Part shown: positions 9,284-18,239 of the stretch, in pieces | Position numbering within the stretch: the first letter of the stretch is position 1 | Layout of the letters: each line of letters starts with the position of its first letter | NCBI RefSeq assembly: GCF_001425305.1 | Contig: NZ_LMEE01000003.1 | Span: 310,001-374,000, forward strand | Reading direction: 5' to 3' | From: Phenylobacterium sp. Root1290 | GTDB lineage: Bacteria > Pseudomonadota > Alphaproteobacteria > Caulobacterales > Caulobacteraceae | Length of the DNA stretch: 64,000 nt | Position numbers and translations under genes: made by a program | Notes under the pieces: model-generated | Told to the model about the DNA's origin: nothing | Databases searched by the model: none | The model's input: only the letters and a program-made list of their open reading frames with translations

Positions 9284-10255
9284 TCATGAGGCCGGACGCG
9301 GTCGCAATTCCACCGCGCCGTCGGGCGCAGTCGTCGCCTGCACCGGCAGGTAGGCCTCCACGGCGCGGACGAAGGCGGGCTGATCACCGGCGTCGAACGC
9401 CCCGCTGACCCGAAGGTCGCGCAGTTCAGGGGCCACGCGGATCGGGCGGCTCGCGTACCGGCCGACGCGCTCGGCCGCTTCGCTCAGGCTCGCGTCGTCG
9501 AAGATCAGCTTGCCCGTGCGCCAGGCGAGGGCCGCGCTCGGATCGGCCCGGGCGACCTGGGCTTGGCCGTTGCGCGCGGCGTACTGATCGCCGGGGGACA
9601 GGCGCGCGAGGAGCTTGTCGTCAGCGGCGCTGCGAACCTCTACCGCGCCTTCGACCAGGGTCACCACCGACGCATCGGGCCCCTGATCGAGGTTGAACGC
9701 CGTGCCGGTGGCGACCACCACCTGCCGTCCCAGGCGGACGGCGAACGGCCGGGCCCGGTCGTGGGCGACGTCGAAGCTGGCCTGTCCCCGGACGAGCTCC
9801 AGCTCCCGGGACTTGCGGCCGAGCCGGACCTCCAATTGCGTGCGCGCGTCGAGCGTCACCTGCGAGCCGTCGTCGAGCGTGATCCTGCGCATGGCTGGAC
9901 CTGTCTCGAAGGTCTCCAGTTTCGCCGGTGCGGCCTGGTAGGCGACGGCGCCGATCACCACCGCCAGACTTGCCGCCAGCGCGCCGGCCACGAGGCCTCG
10001 GCGCCAGGGCCGCGTACGTTCGGCCGTACGTCGCCTCAGCGCCGCCAATTCGGGATCGTCCTGGTGCGCGTCCAGAAAGTCCATCGAAGCGCAGACGCGC
10101 TCGTAGGCTTCCCGATGCTCGGGCGCGGAGGCAAGCCAGCCCTGGAAGGCGGTTTCGTGGTCCGGCGTCCAGCCGGCTTCCGCTCTGGCGAGCCAGGCGG
10201 CGGCGGCCGTTTCGTTCGGGGCGTCGCCCGGGATGCAAGATACGAAATGCGTCAT
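9284..10255 (-). CDS. FecR-family anti-sigma factor
   Basis: A 323-residue inner-membrane regulator. The cytoplasmic N-terminus carries the FecR N-domain pattern (AAAAWLARAEAGWTP, then FQGWLASAPEHREAY). One membrane segment follows at ~residues 88-108, and a periplasmic FecR domain with TLDDGSQVTLDA and LVEGAVEVRS comes after it. It overlaps the sigma factor stop by 4 bases, showing translational coupling, and precedes the STN receptor. By family knowledge it holds or activates the sigma factor in response to the occupied receptor. Confidence 0.92.
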   Translation of the reverse strand: MTHFVSCIPGDAPNETAAAAWLARAEAGWTPDHETAFQGWLASAPEHREAYERVCASMDFLDAHQDDPELAALRRRTAERTRPWRRGLVAGALAASLAVVIGAVAYQAAPAKLETFETGPAMRRITLDDGSQVTLDARTQLEVRLGRKSRELELVRGQASFDVAHDRARPFAVRLGRQVVVATGTAFNLDQGPDASVVTLVEGAVEVRSAADDKLLARLSPGDQYAARNGQAQVARADPSAALAWRTGKLIFDDASLSEAAERVGRYASRPIRVAPELRDLRVSGAFDAGDQPAFVRAVEAYLPVQATTAPDGAVELRPRPAS

Positions 10256-10815
10256 GGGCCGAACCGCCGGGCGAGATGGGCGACGGCGCGAACCAGGTTC
10301 TTCTCCACCGCGCTGACGGAGATCCCCATTCGCGAGGCGATCTCCGCGTGCTTGAGTTTATCGAGCCGCGCCAGAACGAAGATGTCCCGTGTCCGCGGCG
10401 GCAGTTCCTCCAGAGCCCTGAGCACCGCCCTCAGACGCTGGCGGTCCATCAGGACACGCTCGGCCGAGACGGTTTCGGCTGCGATGTTGAGCGGTTCGGA
10501 GGGGGCGTCCTGGTTCGTGTCGACGTCGAGGCTGACATGCCGGTCTGTGCGCTTGGCGATCCGCAGCCGCATTCGGTCGCGCAGCAGATTGGCGGCGACC
10601 GTGAACACGAAGGCGTCCGGCGCCTGCACTTGCGCCGACGGCGCGCCCTTCAGGATCCGGACGAACACCTCCTGGGTCAGGTCCTCGGCCTCGGCGCGGT
10701 CGTCGGTGTGGCGCAGGAAGAAGGCCATGAGCGGCCGGCGATAGGCGCTGGAGAGCTCGCCCGACCGCAAGGCGCCGTCGGGGCGATGGGGCTCGGAACT
10801 GGAGAGTGACGCCAC
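10252..10815 (-). CDS. FecI-like ECF RNA polymerase sigma factor
   Basis: A 187-residue sigma-70-family ECF factor. Region 2 is seen at residues ~25-90 (DRAEAEDLTQEVFVRIL), and region 4 at ~125-180 (LPPRTRDIFVLARLD, then the helix-turn-helix KHAEIASRMGISVSAVEK). The start is GTG at 10815, with AGGGG upstream. It is the first gene of the FecI-FecR-receptor unit and diverges from the second TonB receptor, so the 195-bp gap between them must hold two promoters. Confidence 0.92.
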   Translation of the reverse strand: MASLSSSEPHRPDGALRSGELSSAYRRPLMAFFLRHTDDRAEAEDLTQEVFVRILKGAPSAQVQAPDAFVFTVAANLLRDRMRLRIAKRTDRHVSLDVDTNQDAPSEPLNIAAETVSAERVLMDRQRLRAVLRALEELPPRTRDIFVLARLDKLKHAEIASRMGISVSAVEKNLVRAVAHLARRFGP

Positions 10816-10967
10816 GCAAACCGCCCCTGACTCGGCCTGCGCAGGCTCACGGCCGAGCGCAGGTGCGTGCGGCTCATTTCATGGATTTGTGACGGTTTTT
10901 GCCTCGCCGAAACTTTCAAAAATTCCGGTGAGGATCGGCGAGGAGCCTTCGTCCTTCCCCTCTGACG

Positions 10968-10986
10968 CGCCCTCACAGCGAGGGCG
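10968..10986 (+). promoter_or_regulatory. Small hairpin in the leader of the second TonB receptor
   Basis: CGCCCTC and GAGGGCG flank a 5-base ACAGC loop, ending about 24 bases before the receptor start and just before its AAGGGGG ribosome site. It could be a leader hairpin or a protein site in the divergent promoter region; a 7-bp stem can also arise by chance in GC-rich DNA. Confidence 0.3.
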
Positions 10987-11010
10987 TTCCAGTTAAGGGG
11001 GACCGTCTTC

Positions 11011-13914
11011 ATGATCTCGAACAAAGCCGCGCGGCTGGCCGCCGCCTCGGCCATCGCCCTGCTGTGGGCCCAGGGCGCCCATGCCCAATCGGAGCCCGAC
11101 CAGGTCGAGGAAGTGGTGGTCACCGGCTCGCGGATCGCCCGCAAGGACTACACCGCCGAAAGCCCGATCGTGACGGTGACCGCCGACAACCTGCAGCGCT
11201 CAGGCCCGACCTCCATTGAAACGACTCTGAACCAGTTGCCCCAGTTCGCGGCCAATGCCGGCGGCACCTCGACAAGCCAGGCGCGCGCGGGCCGCGCCTA
11301 CGCCAACCTCCGCGGCCTGGGGCCGTCACGCACGCTGGTGCTGCAGGACGGTCGTCGCATGCAGCCCTCTGACCCACTCGGCGCCATCGATCTCAACACC
11401 ATCTCCGCCTCGCTGGTCGAGAACGTCGAGGTGATCACTGGCGGGGCGTCGGCGGTCTACGGCTCCGACGCCATCGCCGGCGTCGTGAATTTCAAGCTGA
11501 AGAACAACTTCCAAGGCCTCGCTCTCGACGCCCAGTACGGGCAGACCGAGCGTGAAGACGGCGAGGTGCTTGACCTCAGCGTGATCATGGGCGGCAATTT
11601 TGCGGACGGCCGCGGCAACGCGGTGCTATCGGCCTCGTACATGGATCGCCAGCGGGTCAACCGCGGCAGCCGCGACTTCTTCAAGGACGGCGGCATCACC
11701 CCGGTCCTGCCCAGCGGTCTGCTCTATGCCGACGCGGCCAACCTGCCGTCGCAGGCGGCGCTCAACGCGGTCTTCGCGCGCTACGGCGTCACCGCCAACG
11801 TGCCCCGCAACGCCACCTTCAGCCGGAACGCCGACGGCACCCTGTTCACGATCCTGCCGCCGATGAACTATCGTTTCGGCGACGACGGCCCCTACGTGAT
11901 CACCAGCAACGGACAGGTCTCCGTGTCGCTGGGCGAGGCCGCTCCGCTGCAGCAGCCGCTTGAGCGCGAAACCTTGTACGGGCGCGTGACCTACGAGGTG
12001 ACGGACAGCATCCGCACCTACGGCCAGTTCAACTACGCTCACTACACCGCCAACCAGACGGGCTATGGGCGCAATCAGGCGATCACCCGCGACGTCTATC
12101 TGCCGGTGACCAATCCCTTCCTGTCCGCCGACGTTCGCGCCATCGCCGCCAGCCGGCCCAATCCGACCGCGCCGATCCTCTTCTACTTCAACACCGGCCG
12201 CTATGCGCCTGACGTGGCCGAGAGCACCTACAACGTCACCCAGGTTCTTGGCGGCCTGAGCGGCGACCTTGAGATCATCGACGGCGGCTGGGACGCCTAC
12301 GCCTCGTTCGGACGCACCGAGCAGAACACGCGTCTGGCCGGCTACATCGACCGCGCGGCGTTCCTGTCGCTGGTCAACGCCGCTGACGGTGGGCGCAGCA
12401 TCTGCACCGGCGGGCTGGACCCGCTCGCGCTGGCGGCGCCTTCGGCCTCGTGCCTCAACTACCTGCTGCGCGAGATGCACGAGACGACGCAGTTCGAGCA
12501 GACCAACCTGGAAGCCACCGTCCAGGGCCGCGTCCTGACGCTGCCGGCGGGCGACCTTCGGTTCGCCGCAGGCCTGAACTATCGCAAGAACAGCTACGAC
12601 TTCTCGCCCGACGCACAGCGGATCAGCGGCTCGGTGCTGGCCACCAGCCTCAGCAACCCGACCCACGGCGAAACCTCGACCAAGGAAGCCTTCGTCGAGT
12701 TGCTGATCCCGGTCGTGCGCGACCTGCCGCTGGCCAAGGAGGTCAATCTCGATCTCGCCTATCGCTTCTCCGACTACGACACGGTCGGCGGGGTCCACAC
12801 CTACAAGCTCGGCGGCGAGTGGGCGCTGACCGACGCCCTGCGCCTGCGGGGCGGTTACCAGCGCGCCATCCGTGCGCCCTCGGTCGGCGAACTCTTCCAG
12901 CCGGCAGAGCAGAGCGGCACCACGGTCGGCCGCATCTCCGCCGGCCGCGGCGATCCCTGCGACATCGGCAGCTCCTACCGCACCGGCCCGAACGCCGCCC
13001 AGGTCCGCGCCCTCTGCATTGCCACCGGCGTGCCCCTGAGCGTCGTCGACAATCACCGCTTCGCCGCGACCAACGTCCAGTCCGACGTCGCCGGCAACCT
13101 CGACCTCAAGGAAGAGACCTCCGACACCTACACGCTCGGCATGGTCTGGCGGCCGCAGTTCGACCACCCGCTGCTGCAGCGGTTCTCGGCATCGGTGGAC
13201 TACTATGCGATCGAGATCACCGACGCGATCGGCCTGGTCACCGGCGACGTCATCACTCAGCGCTGCTTCAACGGCCAGGGCGAATCCAACCCGACCTATG
13301 ACCCGCAGAACTTCTACTGCCAGCTGATCAGCCGTGGTTCGTCCGGCGGGTTCGCCACCATCAAGACGCCGCTGCTGAACCTGGCCGGCTACCGCACCTC
13401 GGGCGTCGATTTCCAGGGCGACTGGTCGGTGGCGCTGGCCGATCTCGGCCTAGGCGAGCGGCTCGGCGACCTCAGCCTCAACGTGCTGGTCTCCTATACC
13501 GGCGAGTACGCCATCCAGACGCTGCAGGGCGCCGACTTCGTCGAATACGCCGGCACCATCGGCAACGCACAGATCAGCGCCGACGCCATCTCCCATCCGG
13601 AGTGGCGCGCGACGACCAGCCTCGATTGGCGAGTGGGTCCGGCCAGCCTGAACCTGCGCTGGCGCTGGATCGATAAGATGGAGAACTCGACGAATGTCGG
13701 CGCGGCCGTGGCCACCGCGCCCGGCGTGAAGGCCATCCACTATCTCGACCTCGGCGGCCGCTATCGCGTCAACGAGCAGGTCGAGGTCCGCGGCGGCGTG
13801 CTCAATCTCGCCGATCGCCAGCCGCCGGCCTGGACCGGGGAGGGGGCCACCGACGCGGCGCTCTACGACGTCCTCGGGCGACGCTTCTACGTCGGCGTGA
13901 ACCTCAGCTTCTGA
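11011..13914 (+). CDS. TonB-dependent receptor without STN domain
   Basis: A 967-residue outer-membrane receptor. It has a cleavable signal ending at AHAQ, then the TonB box EEVVVTGSRI, a plug with NLRGLGPSRTLVLQDGRR and VEVITGGASAVYGSDA (typical of large proteobacterial receptors for sugars or other organic nutrients), and a barrel ending in Phe. Unlike its divergent neighbour it lacks an STN domain, so it should not signal directly. AAGGGGG lies 9 bases before the ATG. A glycerophosphodiesterase begins 23 bp downstream, which suggests organic phosphodiester uptake, but this is only context. Confidence 0.93.
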   Translation: MISNKAARLAAASAIALLWAQGAHAQSEPDQVEEVVVTGSRIARKDYTAESPIVTVTADNLQRSGPTSIETTLNQLPQFAANAGGTSTSQARAGRAYANLRGLGPSRTLVLQDGRRMQPSDPLGAIDLNTISASLVENVEVITGGASAVYGSDAIAGVVNFKLKNNFQGLALDAQYGQTEREDGEVLDLSVIMGGNFADGRGNAVLSASYMDRQRVNRGSRDFFKDGGITPVLPSGLLYADAANLPSQAALNAVFARYGVTANVPRNATFSRNADGTLFTILPPMNYRFGDDGPYVITSNGQVSVSLGEAAPLQQPLERETLYGRVTYEVTDSIRTYGQFNYAHYTANQTGYGRNQAITRDVYLPVTNPFLSADVRAIAASRPNPTAPILFYFNTGRYAPDVAESTYNVTQVLGGLSGDLEIIDGGWDAYASFGRTEQNTRLAGYIDRAAFLSLVNAADGGRSICTGGLDPLALAAPSASCLNYLLREMHETTQFEQTNLEATVQGRVLTLPAGDLRFAAGLNYRKNSYDFSPDAQRISGSVLATSLSNPTHGETSTKEAFVELLIPVVRDLPLAKEVNLDLAYRFSDYDTVGGVHTYKLGGEWALTDALRLRGGYQRAIRAPSVGELFQPAEQSGTTVGRISAGRGDPCDIGSSYRTGPNAAQVRALCIATGVPLSVVDNHRFAATNVQSDVAGNLDLKEETSDTYTLGMVWRPQFDHPLLQRFSASVDYYAIEITDAIGLVTGDVITQRCFNGQGESNPTYDPQNFYCQLISRGSSGGFATIKTPLLNLAGYRTSGVDFQGDWSVALADLGLGERLGDLSLNVLVSYTGEYAIQTLQGADFVEYAGTIGNAQISADAISHPEWRATTSLDWRVGPASLNLRWRWIDKMENSTNVGAAVATAPGVKAIHYLDLGGRYRVNEQVEVRGGVLNLADRQPPAWTGEGATDAALYDVLGRRFYVGVNLSF

Positions 13915-13937
13915 ACCTTGTGAAAGCAGTGACCGAA

Positions 13938-14885
13938 ATGAAAACCGCACTTCTGCGCGGGCTCCTCGCCAGCGCCGCCGTCCTGGGATTTGCGACCTCC
14001 GCCGCGGCGGCGGTCCCGACCTCGGCGGACATCGTCAAGGCCGCCGACGGCCGAATCCCGCAGTTCATGTCCTGCCTGCGCGAACAGGAGGTCGCGCTGG
14101 TCGGCGCCCACCGGGGCGGCCCGCTGGCCGAGCATCCCGAGAACTCGACCGTGACCTTCGACTTCACTACGTCGCTGGCCCCCGTGTTCATCGAGACCGA
14201 CGTCCAGCAGACCTTTGACGGCGTGCTGTTCATGAACCACGACGGGGTGCTCGATCGGAACACCACTGGCCATGGGGTGATCGCCGAACAGCCTTGGGCG
14301 CGCATCGCCAAGCTCAAGCAGCGCGATCCGACCGGACAGCCTGTCGATCAGAGTCCGCAGACGCTGGCCGAGGTGCTGGCCTTCGCCAAGGATCGGGTGC
14401 TGCTGCTGCTCGACGTCAAGCCGCAGACCGACGCCAGCCTGCTCATGGCCGAGGTCGACAAGGCCGGCGCGGCCGGCCGGGTCATGTTCCTGGCCTACAC
14501 GATCCCGCAGGCCCAGGCGCTGCGCCGCGCCAAGCCGGACGCCGTGCTCGCCCTGCCGGTGTTCGACCGCGAGCAATTGGCCAAGGCCAAGGCCGCTGGC
14601 CTGGTCGACGGCAAGTTGCTGGCCATGGTGCGGCCTGGACAGGTCGACGCGACCTTCATTCCCGAGCTCGAAGCTCTTGGAGCGACGGTGATGTCGGGAA
14701 CCTACGCCAGCGCACAGTCGCCGGATGCGCTCTACCGCACCCGCGCGGACGCGGCGCTCTATCAGTCCTTCGCCCAGCAGGGGCCGCGCCTGATCGTCTC
14801 CAACCGGCCGTTGGCCGCAGCTGAAGCGATGCTGGCCGATCCCACCTACGCCCGCCGCCTGCAAGCCTGCGGCGTCGCGCGCTAA
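13938..14885 (+). CDS. Exported glycerophosphodiester phosphodiesterase
   Basis: A 315-residue GDPD-family enzyme that would split glycerophosphodiesters into glycerol-3-phosphate and an alcohol in the periplasm. The signal peptide ends near SAAAA. Catalytic features are present: GAHRGG with EHPENS near residues 55-70, IETDVQQTFDG, MNHDGVLDRNT, and LLLLDVK. An in-frame GTG at 13920 exists, but the ATG at 13938 gives a compact signal peptide and is preferred. It directly follows the second TonB receptor and is probably co-transcribed with it. Confidence 0.88.
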   Translation: MKTALLRGLLASAAVLGFATSAAAAVPTSADIVKAADGRIPQFMSCLREQEVALVGAHRGGPLAEHPENSTVTFDFTTSLAPVFIETDVQQTFDGVLFMNHDGVLDRNTTGHGVIAEQPWARIAKLKQRDPTGQPVDQSPQTLAEVLAFAKDRVLLLLDVKPQTDASLLMAEVDKAGAAGRVMFLAYTIPQAQALRRAKPDAVLALPVFDREQLAKAKAAGLVDGKLLAMVRPGQVDATFIPELEALGATVMSGTYASAQSPDALYRTRADAALYQSFAQQGPRLIVSNRPLAAAEAMLADPTYARRLQACGVAR

Positions 14886-14939
14886 CGCCGCCTTGAGATT
14901 GACGACGGATCGAGCCTCCCCGACTTGGTCCGCGTCACA

Positions 14940-14981
14940 GCTTCCTGGCGAGGCGTCCCCTTGGGCGGCTCGTCAGGAAGC
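14940..14981 (+). other. Long inverted repeat between the GDPD and ABC-F genes
   Basis: GCTTCCTGGCGAG (14940-14952) pairs with CTCGTCAGGAAGC (14969-14981), 13 base pairs with one G-T position, around a 16-base spacer that itself contains CCC/GGG. No T-run follows, so it is not a clean intrinsic terminator. It sits about 60 bases before the ABC-F start and could be a leader structure, a weak terminator for the upstream pair, or a protein site. Confidence 0.5.
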
Positions 14982-15042
14982 GTCGGTTCGACGCGCAGGG
15001 TAGGGCTGGCGTTCTCCTTCTCCAGCGGGTAGCAGCCGCCCC

Positions 15043-16671
15043 ATGATCCGCCTCGACAACGTCTCCAAGCAGAACGGCCACCAAATCCTGTTCATCGAAG
15101 CCTCGATGGGCGTCCAGAAAGGCGAAAAGGTCGGGCTTGTCGGCCCGAACGGCGCGGGCAAGACGACGCTGTTCCGCATGATGACTGGCCAGGAGCTCCC
15201 CGACGACGGACTGGTCACGATCGATCCCGGCATGCGGATCGGCTATTTCAGCCAGGACGTCGGTGAGATGGCGGGCCAGAGCGCGGTCGCCGCGGTTATG
15301 GACGGCGTCGGCCCCGTCAGCGCCCTGGCCGCCGAAATGGCCACGCTCGAGGCGGCCATGGTCGATCCGGACCAGGCGGACGCCCTGGACGCCGTCATGG
15401 AACGCTACGGCGAGGTGCTGGAGCGCTTCCAGGAACTGGACGGCTACGCGCTGGAAGCACGGGCGCGCGAGGTGCTGGCGGGCCTGAGCTTCAGCCAGGA
15501 ACGCATGGACGGCGATGTCGGACTGCTGTCGGGCGGCTGGAAGATGCGCGTCGCGCTGGCCCGCATCCTGCTCATGCGGCCCGACGCCATGCTGCTGGAC
15601 GAACCCAGCAACCACCTCGACCTGGAAAGCCTGATCTGGCTCGAGGCCTTCCTCAAGACCTATGACGGCGCGCTGCTCATGACCTCGCACGACCGCGCCT
15701 TCATGAACCGCATCATCGGCAAGGTGGTCGAGATCGACGGCGGCGACCTCGTCACCTATTCGGGCGATCTCGACTTCTACGACCAGCAGCGCGCGCTCGG
15801 CGAACAGCAACGCCAGGCGCAGTACGAGCGCCAGCAGGCCATGCTGGCCAAGGAAATCAAGTTCATCGAGAAGTTCAAGGCGCGGGCCTCGCACGCCGCC
15901 CAGGTCCAGAGCCGGGTCAAGAAGCTCGACAAGATCGAACGCGTCGAGGCGCCGCGCCGTCGCCAGTCGGTCCAGTTCGAGTTCAGGAGTCCGCCGCGGT
16001 CGGGCGAAGACGTGGTCAGCCTGCGCAACATCCATAAGGGCTACGGCGACCAGCTGATCTATGAGGGCCTCGATTTCCTGGTGCGCCGCAAGGAGCGTTG
16101 GTGCGTGCTTGGCGCCAACGGCGCCGGCAAGTCGACGCTGTTGAAACTGGTGGCCGGCGCCACCGCGCCCGACCAGGGCGCCGTCAACATCGGGGCCAGC
16201 GTCAAGATGGGCTATTTCGCCCAGCACTCCATGGATCTGCTGGACGGCGAAGAGACGATCTTCGAGTCTCTGGACAGTTCCTTCCCGCAGGCGGGCCAGG
16301 GCGCGCTGCGCACCCTGGCGGGGTGCTTCGGCTTCTCCGGCGACGATGTCGAAAAGCCTTGCCGCGTACTGTCCGGCGGCGAGAAGGCGCGTCTGGTCAT
16401 GGCCAAGATGTTGTTCGATCCGCCGAACCTGCTGGTGCTCGACGAGCCGACCAACCACCTCGACATGGCGACCAAGGAGATGCTGGTCGCGGCCCTGGCG
16501 GACTTCGAAGGCACCATGCTGTTTGTCTCGCACGACCGCCATTTCCTGGCGGCCCTGTCGAACCGCGTGCTGGAACTGACACCCGACGGCGTTCATCAGT
16601 ACGGCGGCGGCTACTCAGAATATGTCGCCCGCACCGGCCAGGAAGCCCCGGGGCTGCACCCCGGAGGGTAG
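15043..16671 (+). CDS. ABC-F family ATPase (ribosome-associated translation factor type)
   Basis: A 542-residue protein with two ATP-binding cassettes and no membrane segment. First cassette: Walker A GPNGAGKTT near residue 34, signature LSGGWKMR, Walker B LLDEPSNHLD. Second cassette: GANGAGKST near 358, LSGGEKAR, LVLDEPTNHLD. The linker between them (~residues 240-310) is long, charged and Gln/Lys-rich, as in factors that reach the ribosomal P site (EttA, YbiT, YheS, Uup). Which subgroup applies cannot be decided by eye. Its ribosome site is weak, and a long inverted repeat lies upstream. Confidence 0.9.
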   Translation: MIRLDNVSKQNGHQILFIEASMGVQKGEKVGLVGPNGAGKTTLFRMMTGQELPDDGLVTIDPGMRIGYFSQDVGEMAGQSAVAAVMDGVGPVSALAAEMATLEAAMVDPDQADALDAVMERYGEVLERFQELDGYALEARAREVLAGLSFSQERMDGDVGLLSGGWKMRVALARILLMRPDAMLLDEPSNHLDLESLIWLEAFLKTYDGALLMTSHDRAFMNRIIGKVVEIDGGDLVTYSGDLDFYDQQRALGEQQRQAQYERQQAMLAKEIKFIEKFKARASHAAQVQSRVKKLDKIERVEAPRRRQSVQFEFRSPPRSGEDVVSLRNIHKGYGDQLIYEGLDFLVRRKERWCVLGANGAGKSTLLKLVAGATAPDQGAVNIGASVKMGYFAQHSMDLLDGEETIFESLDSSFPQAGQGALRTLAGCFGFSGDDVEKPCRVLSGGEKARLVMAKMLFDPPNLLVLDEPTNHLDMATKEMLVAALADFEGTMLFVSHDRHFLAALSNRVLELTPDGVHQYGGGYSEYVARTGQEAPGLHPGG

Positions 16672-16678
16672 CGGTTTT
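16648..16678 (+). terminator. Possible terminator at the end of the ABC-F gene
   Basis: CCGGGG and CCCCGG enclose a 5-base CTGCA loop inside the last codons, followed after about 9 bases by TTTTT. The distance from stem to T-run is longer than ideal, so this is tentative. Confidence 0.4.
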
Positions 16679-16682
16679 TCGC

Positions 16683-16759
16683 TGGCGGCCCGGGAGGGAC
16701 TCGAACCCCCGACCTTCGCTTTAGGAAAGCGCTGCTCTATCCTGCTGAGCTACCGGGCC
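16683..16759 (-). tRNA. tRNA-Arg (anticodon CCU), with encoded CCA
   Basis: Read on the minus strand, a full cloverleaf can be folded: 7-bp acceptor stem GGCCCGG/CCGGGCC, D-arm GCTC/GAGC, anticodon loop TTCCTAA with CCT at positions 34-36, T-arm with TTCGAGT, discriminator G and genomic CCA. The anticodon stem has a G-A mismatch at its outermost pair. CCU reads the AGG codon, so the tRNA is arginine-specific. It lies tail to tail with the ABC-F gene, and I see no integrase or direct repeat to suggest use as an attachment site. Confidence 0.93.
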
Positions 16760-16819
16760 GACCGGTGGGGGTGATAGCGCAAGGCTGTTCCGGTGGGAAT
16801 GGCTGCGATAGAGGGGCGT

Positions 16820-18130
16820 ATGGGGTTCTTCAAAGTGTTTCGCCTGCTCTACGTGCAGGTCCTCGTGGCGATCGCGCTCGGCATCGCCGTGGGGGCTATC
16901 TGGCCGGACTTCGGCGTTTCGCTGAAACCGCTGGGCGACGGCTTCATCAAGCTGATCAAGATGGCGGTCGCGCCGGTGATCTTCTGCACCATCGTCTCGG
17001 GCATCGCCCGGATGAGCGACATCAAGGCCTTCGGGCGCCTGGGCGCCAAGACGCTGATCTATTTCGAGGTCGTCTCGACCCTGGCGCTGGTCATCGGCCT
17101 GGTGGTCGGCAACCTGGTCAAGCCGGGCCGCGGCTTCAACATCGACCCCAACACGCTCGATCCCAGCATCGCGGCCGGCTACGTCGAGAAGGCCGAGCAC
17201 GGCGACAGCCTGCCTGACTATATCCTCAGCCTGATCCCGGACGCCTTCTTCGGCGCCTTCGCCGACGGGGCGCTGCTGCAGGTGCTGGTCATCGCCATCC
17301 TGACCGGCTTTGCCTGCTCGCGGCTCGGCGAGTTCGGCGACAAGGTCGCCGGCGTGCTCGAGGACGTCTCGAAGGTGTTCTTCTCGATCATCCAGGTGAT
17401 CGTGAAGCTGGCCCCGATCGGCGCCTTCGGGGCGATGGGCTTCACCATCGGCAAGTACGGCCTGGCCGCCCTGCTGAAGCTGGGCGCGCTGGTGGCGACC
17501 TTCTATGCGACCTCGCTGCTGTTCGTGCTGATCGTGCTGGGGCTGATCGCCCTGGTCGCGGGCTTCTCGATCTTCAAGTTCCTCCGCTACATCCGCGAGG
17601 AGCTGCTGATCGTGCTGGGCACCTCATCGTCGGAGTCGGTGCTGCCGCAGATGATGGAGAAGATGCAGCGCCTGGGCGCGGGCAAGACCACGACCGGCCT
17701 GGTGATCCCGACCGGCTATTCGTTCAATCTGGACGGCACCAACATCTACATGACCCTGGCGACCCTGTTCCTGGCCCAGGCGACCAACATCGATCTGACG
17801 CTGACCCAGGAACTGACGCTGCTCGGCGTGGCGATGCTGACCTCGAAGGGCGCCAGCGGCGTGACGGGGGCGGGGTTCATCACCCTGGCCGCCACCTTGG
17901 CGGTGGCGCCGCAGATCCCGATCGCCTCGCTGGCCATCCTGGTCGGGGTCGACAGGTTCATGAGCGAGTGCCGCGCCCTGACCAACCTGGTCGGCAACGG
18001 CGTGGCGACCATCGTCATCGCCCGCTGGGAGGGGGACCTCGACCGCGAGAAGCTGGCGCTGGAACTGGAGCGCGGCCCCAACCATGCCGTGGCCGAACCG
18101 CTCACGGCGGCGCGCGCCGAGGCGGACTGA
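16820..18130 (+). CDS. dctA: C4-dicarboxylate:cation symporter (DAACS family, DctA-like)
   Basis: A 436-residue inner-membrane carrier of the DctA/GltP family, taking up succinate, fumarate or malate with protons or sodium. The hairpin motif [11 protein letters not shown], the following [16 protein letters not shown], and the late [12 protein letters not shown] stretch are the substrate- and cation-binding signatures, with the order of residues matching DctA. Upstream in-frame starts at 16793 and 16799 exist, but the ATG at 16820 has GAGGGG four bases before it and gives the usual N-terminus. No dctBD-type regulator is adjacent. Confidence 0.9.
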   Translation: MGFFKVFRLLYVQVLVAIALGIAVGAIWPDFGVSLKPLGDGFIKLIKMAVAPVIFCTIVSGIARMSDIKAFGRLGAKTLIYFEVVSTLALVIGLVVGNLVKPGRGFNIDPNTLDPSIAAGYVEKAEHGDSLPDYILSLIPDAFFGAFADGALLQVLVIAILTGFACSRLGEFGDKVAGVLEDVSKVFFSIIQVIVKLAPIGAFGAMGFTIGKYGLAALLKLGALVATFYATSLLFVLIVLGLIALVAGFSIFKFLRYIREELLIVLGTSSSESVLPQMMEKMQRLGAGKTTTGLVIPTGYSFNLDGTNIYMTLATLFLAQATNIDLTLTQELTLLGVAMLTSKGASGVTGAGFITLAATLAVAPQIPIASLAILVGVDRFMSECRALTNLVGNGVATIVIARWEGDLDREKLALELERGPNHAVAEPLTAARAEAD

Positions 18131-18239
18131 TCTCGGAGAATTTTCCCGAGCGGCAACCCGGGATTGACTTGCGCCAGGTGGCGCCGATGAGGCAGGATTC
18201 AACCTAGGGCTAGTGTGCCGGGCGCCAAGGGAGCACGCC

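Noticed and set aside
16683-16759. The tRNA gene as an integration site of a genomic island
   Set aside because: There is no integrase, no repeat of the tRNA 3' end nearby, and both flanks carry ordinary housekeeping-type genes.
18164-18184. TTGACT plus the palindrome GCGCCAGGTGGCGC as a promoter/operator of the HWE kinase
   Set aside because: No -10-like sequence lies at a usable distance from TTGACT, and a 14-bp GC palindrome can be chance here.
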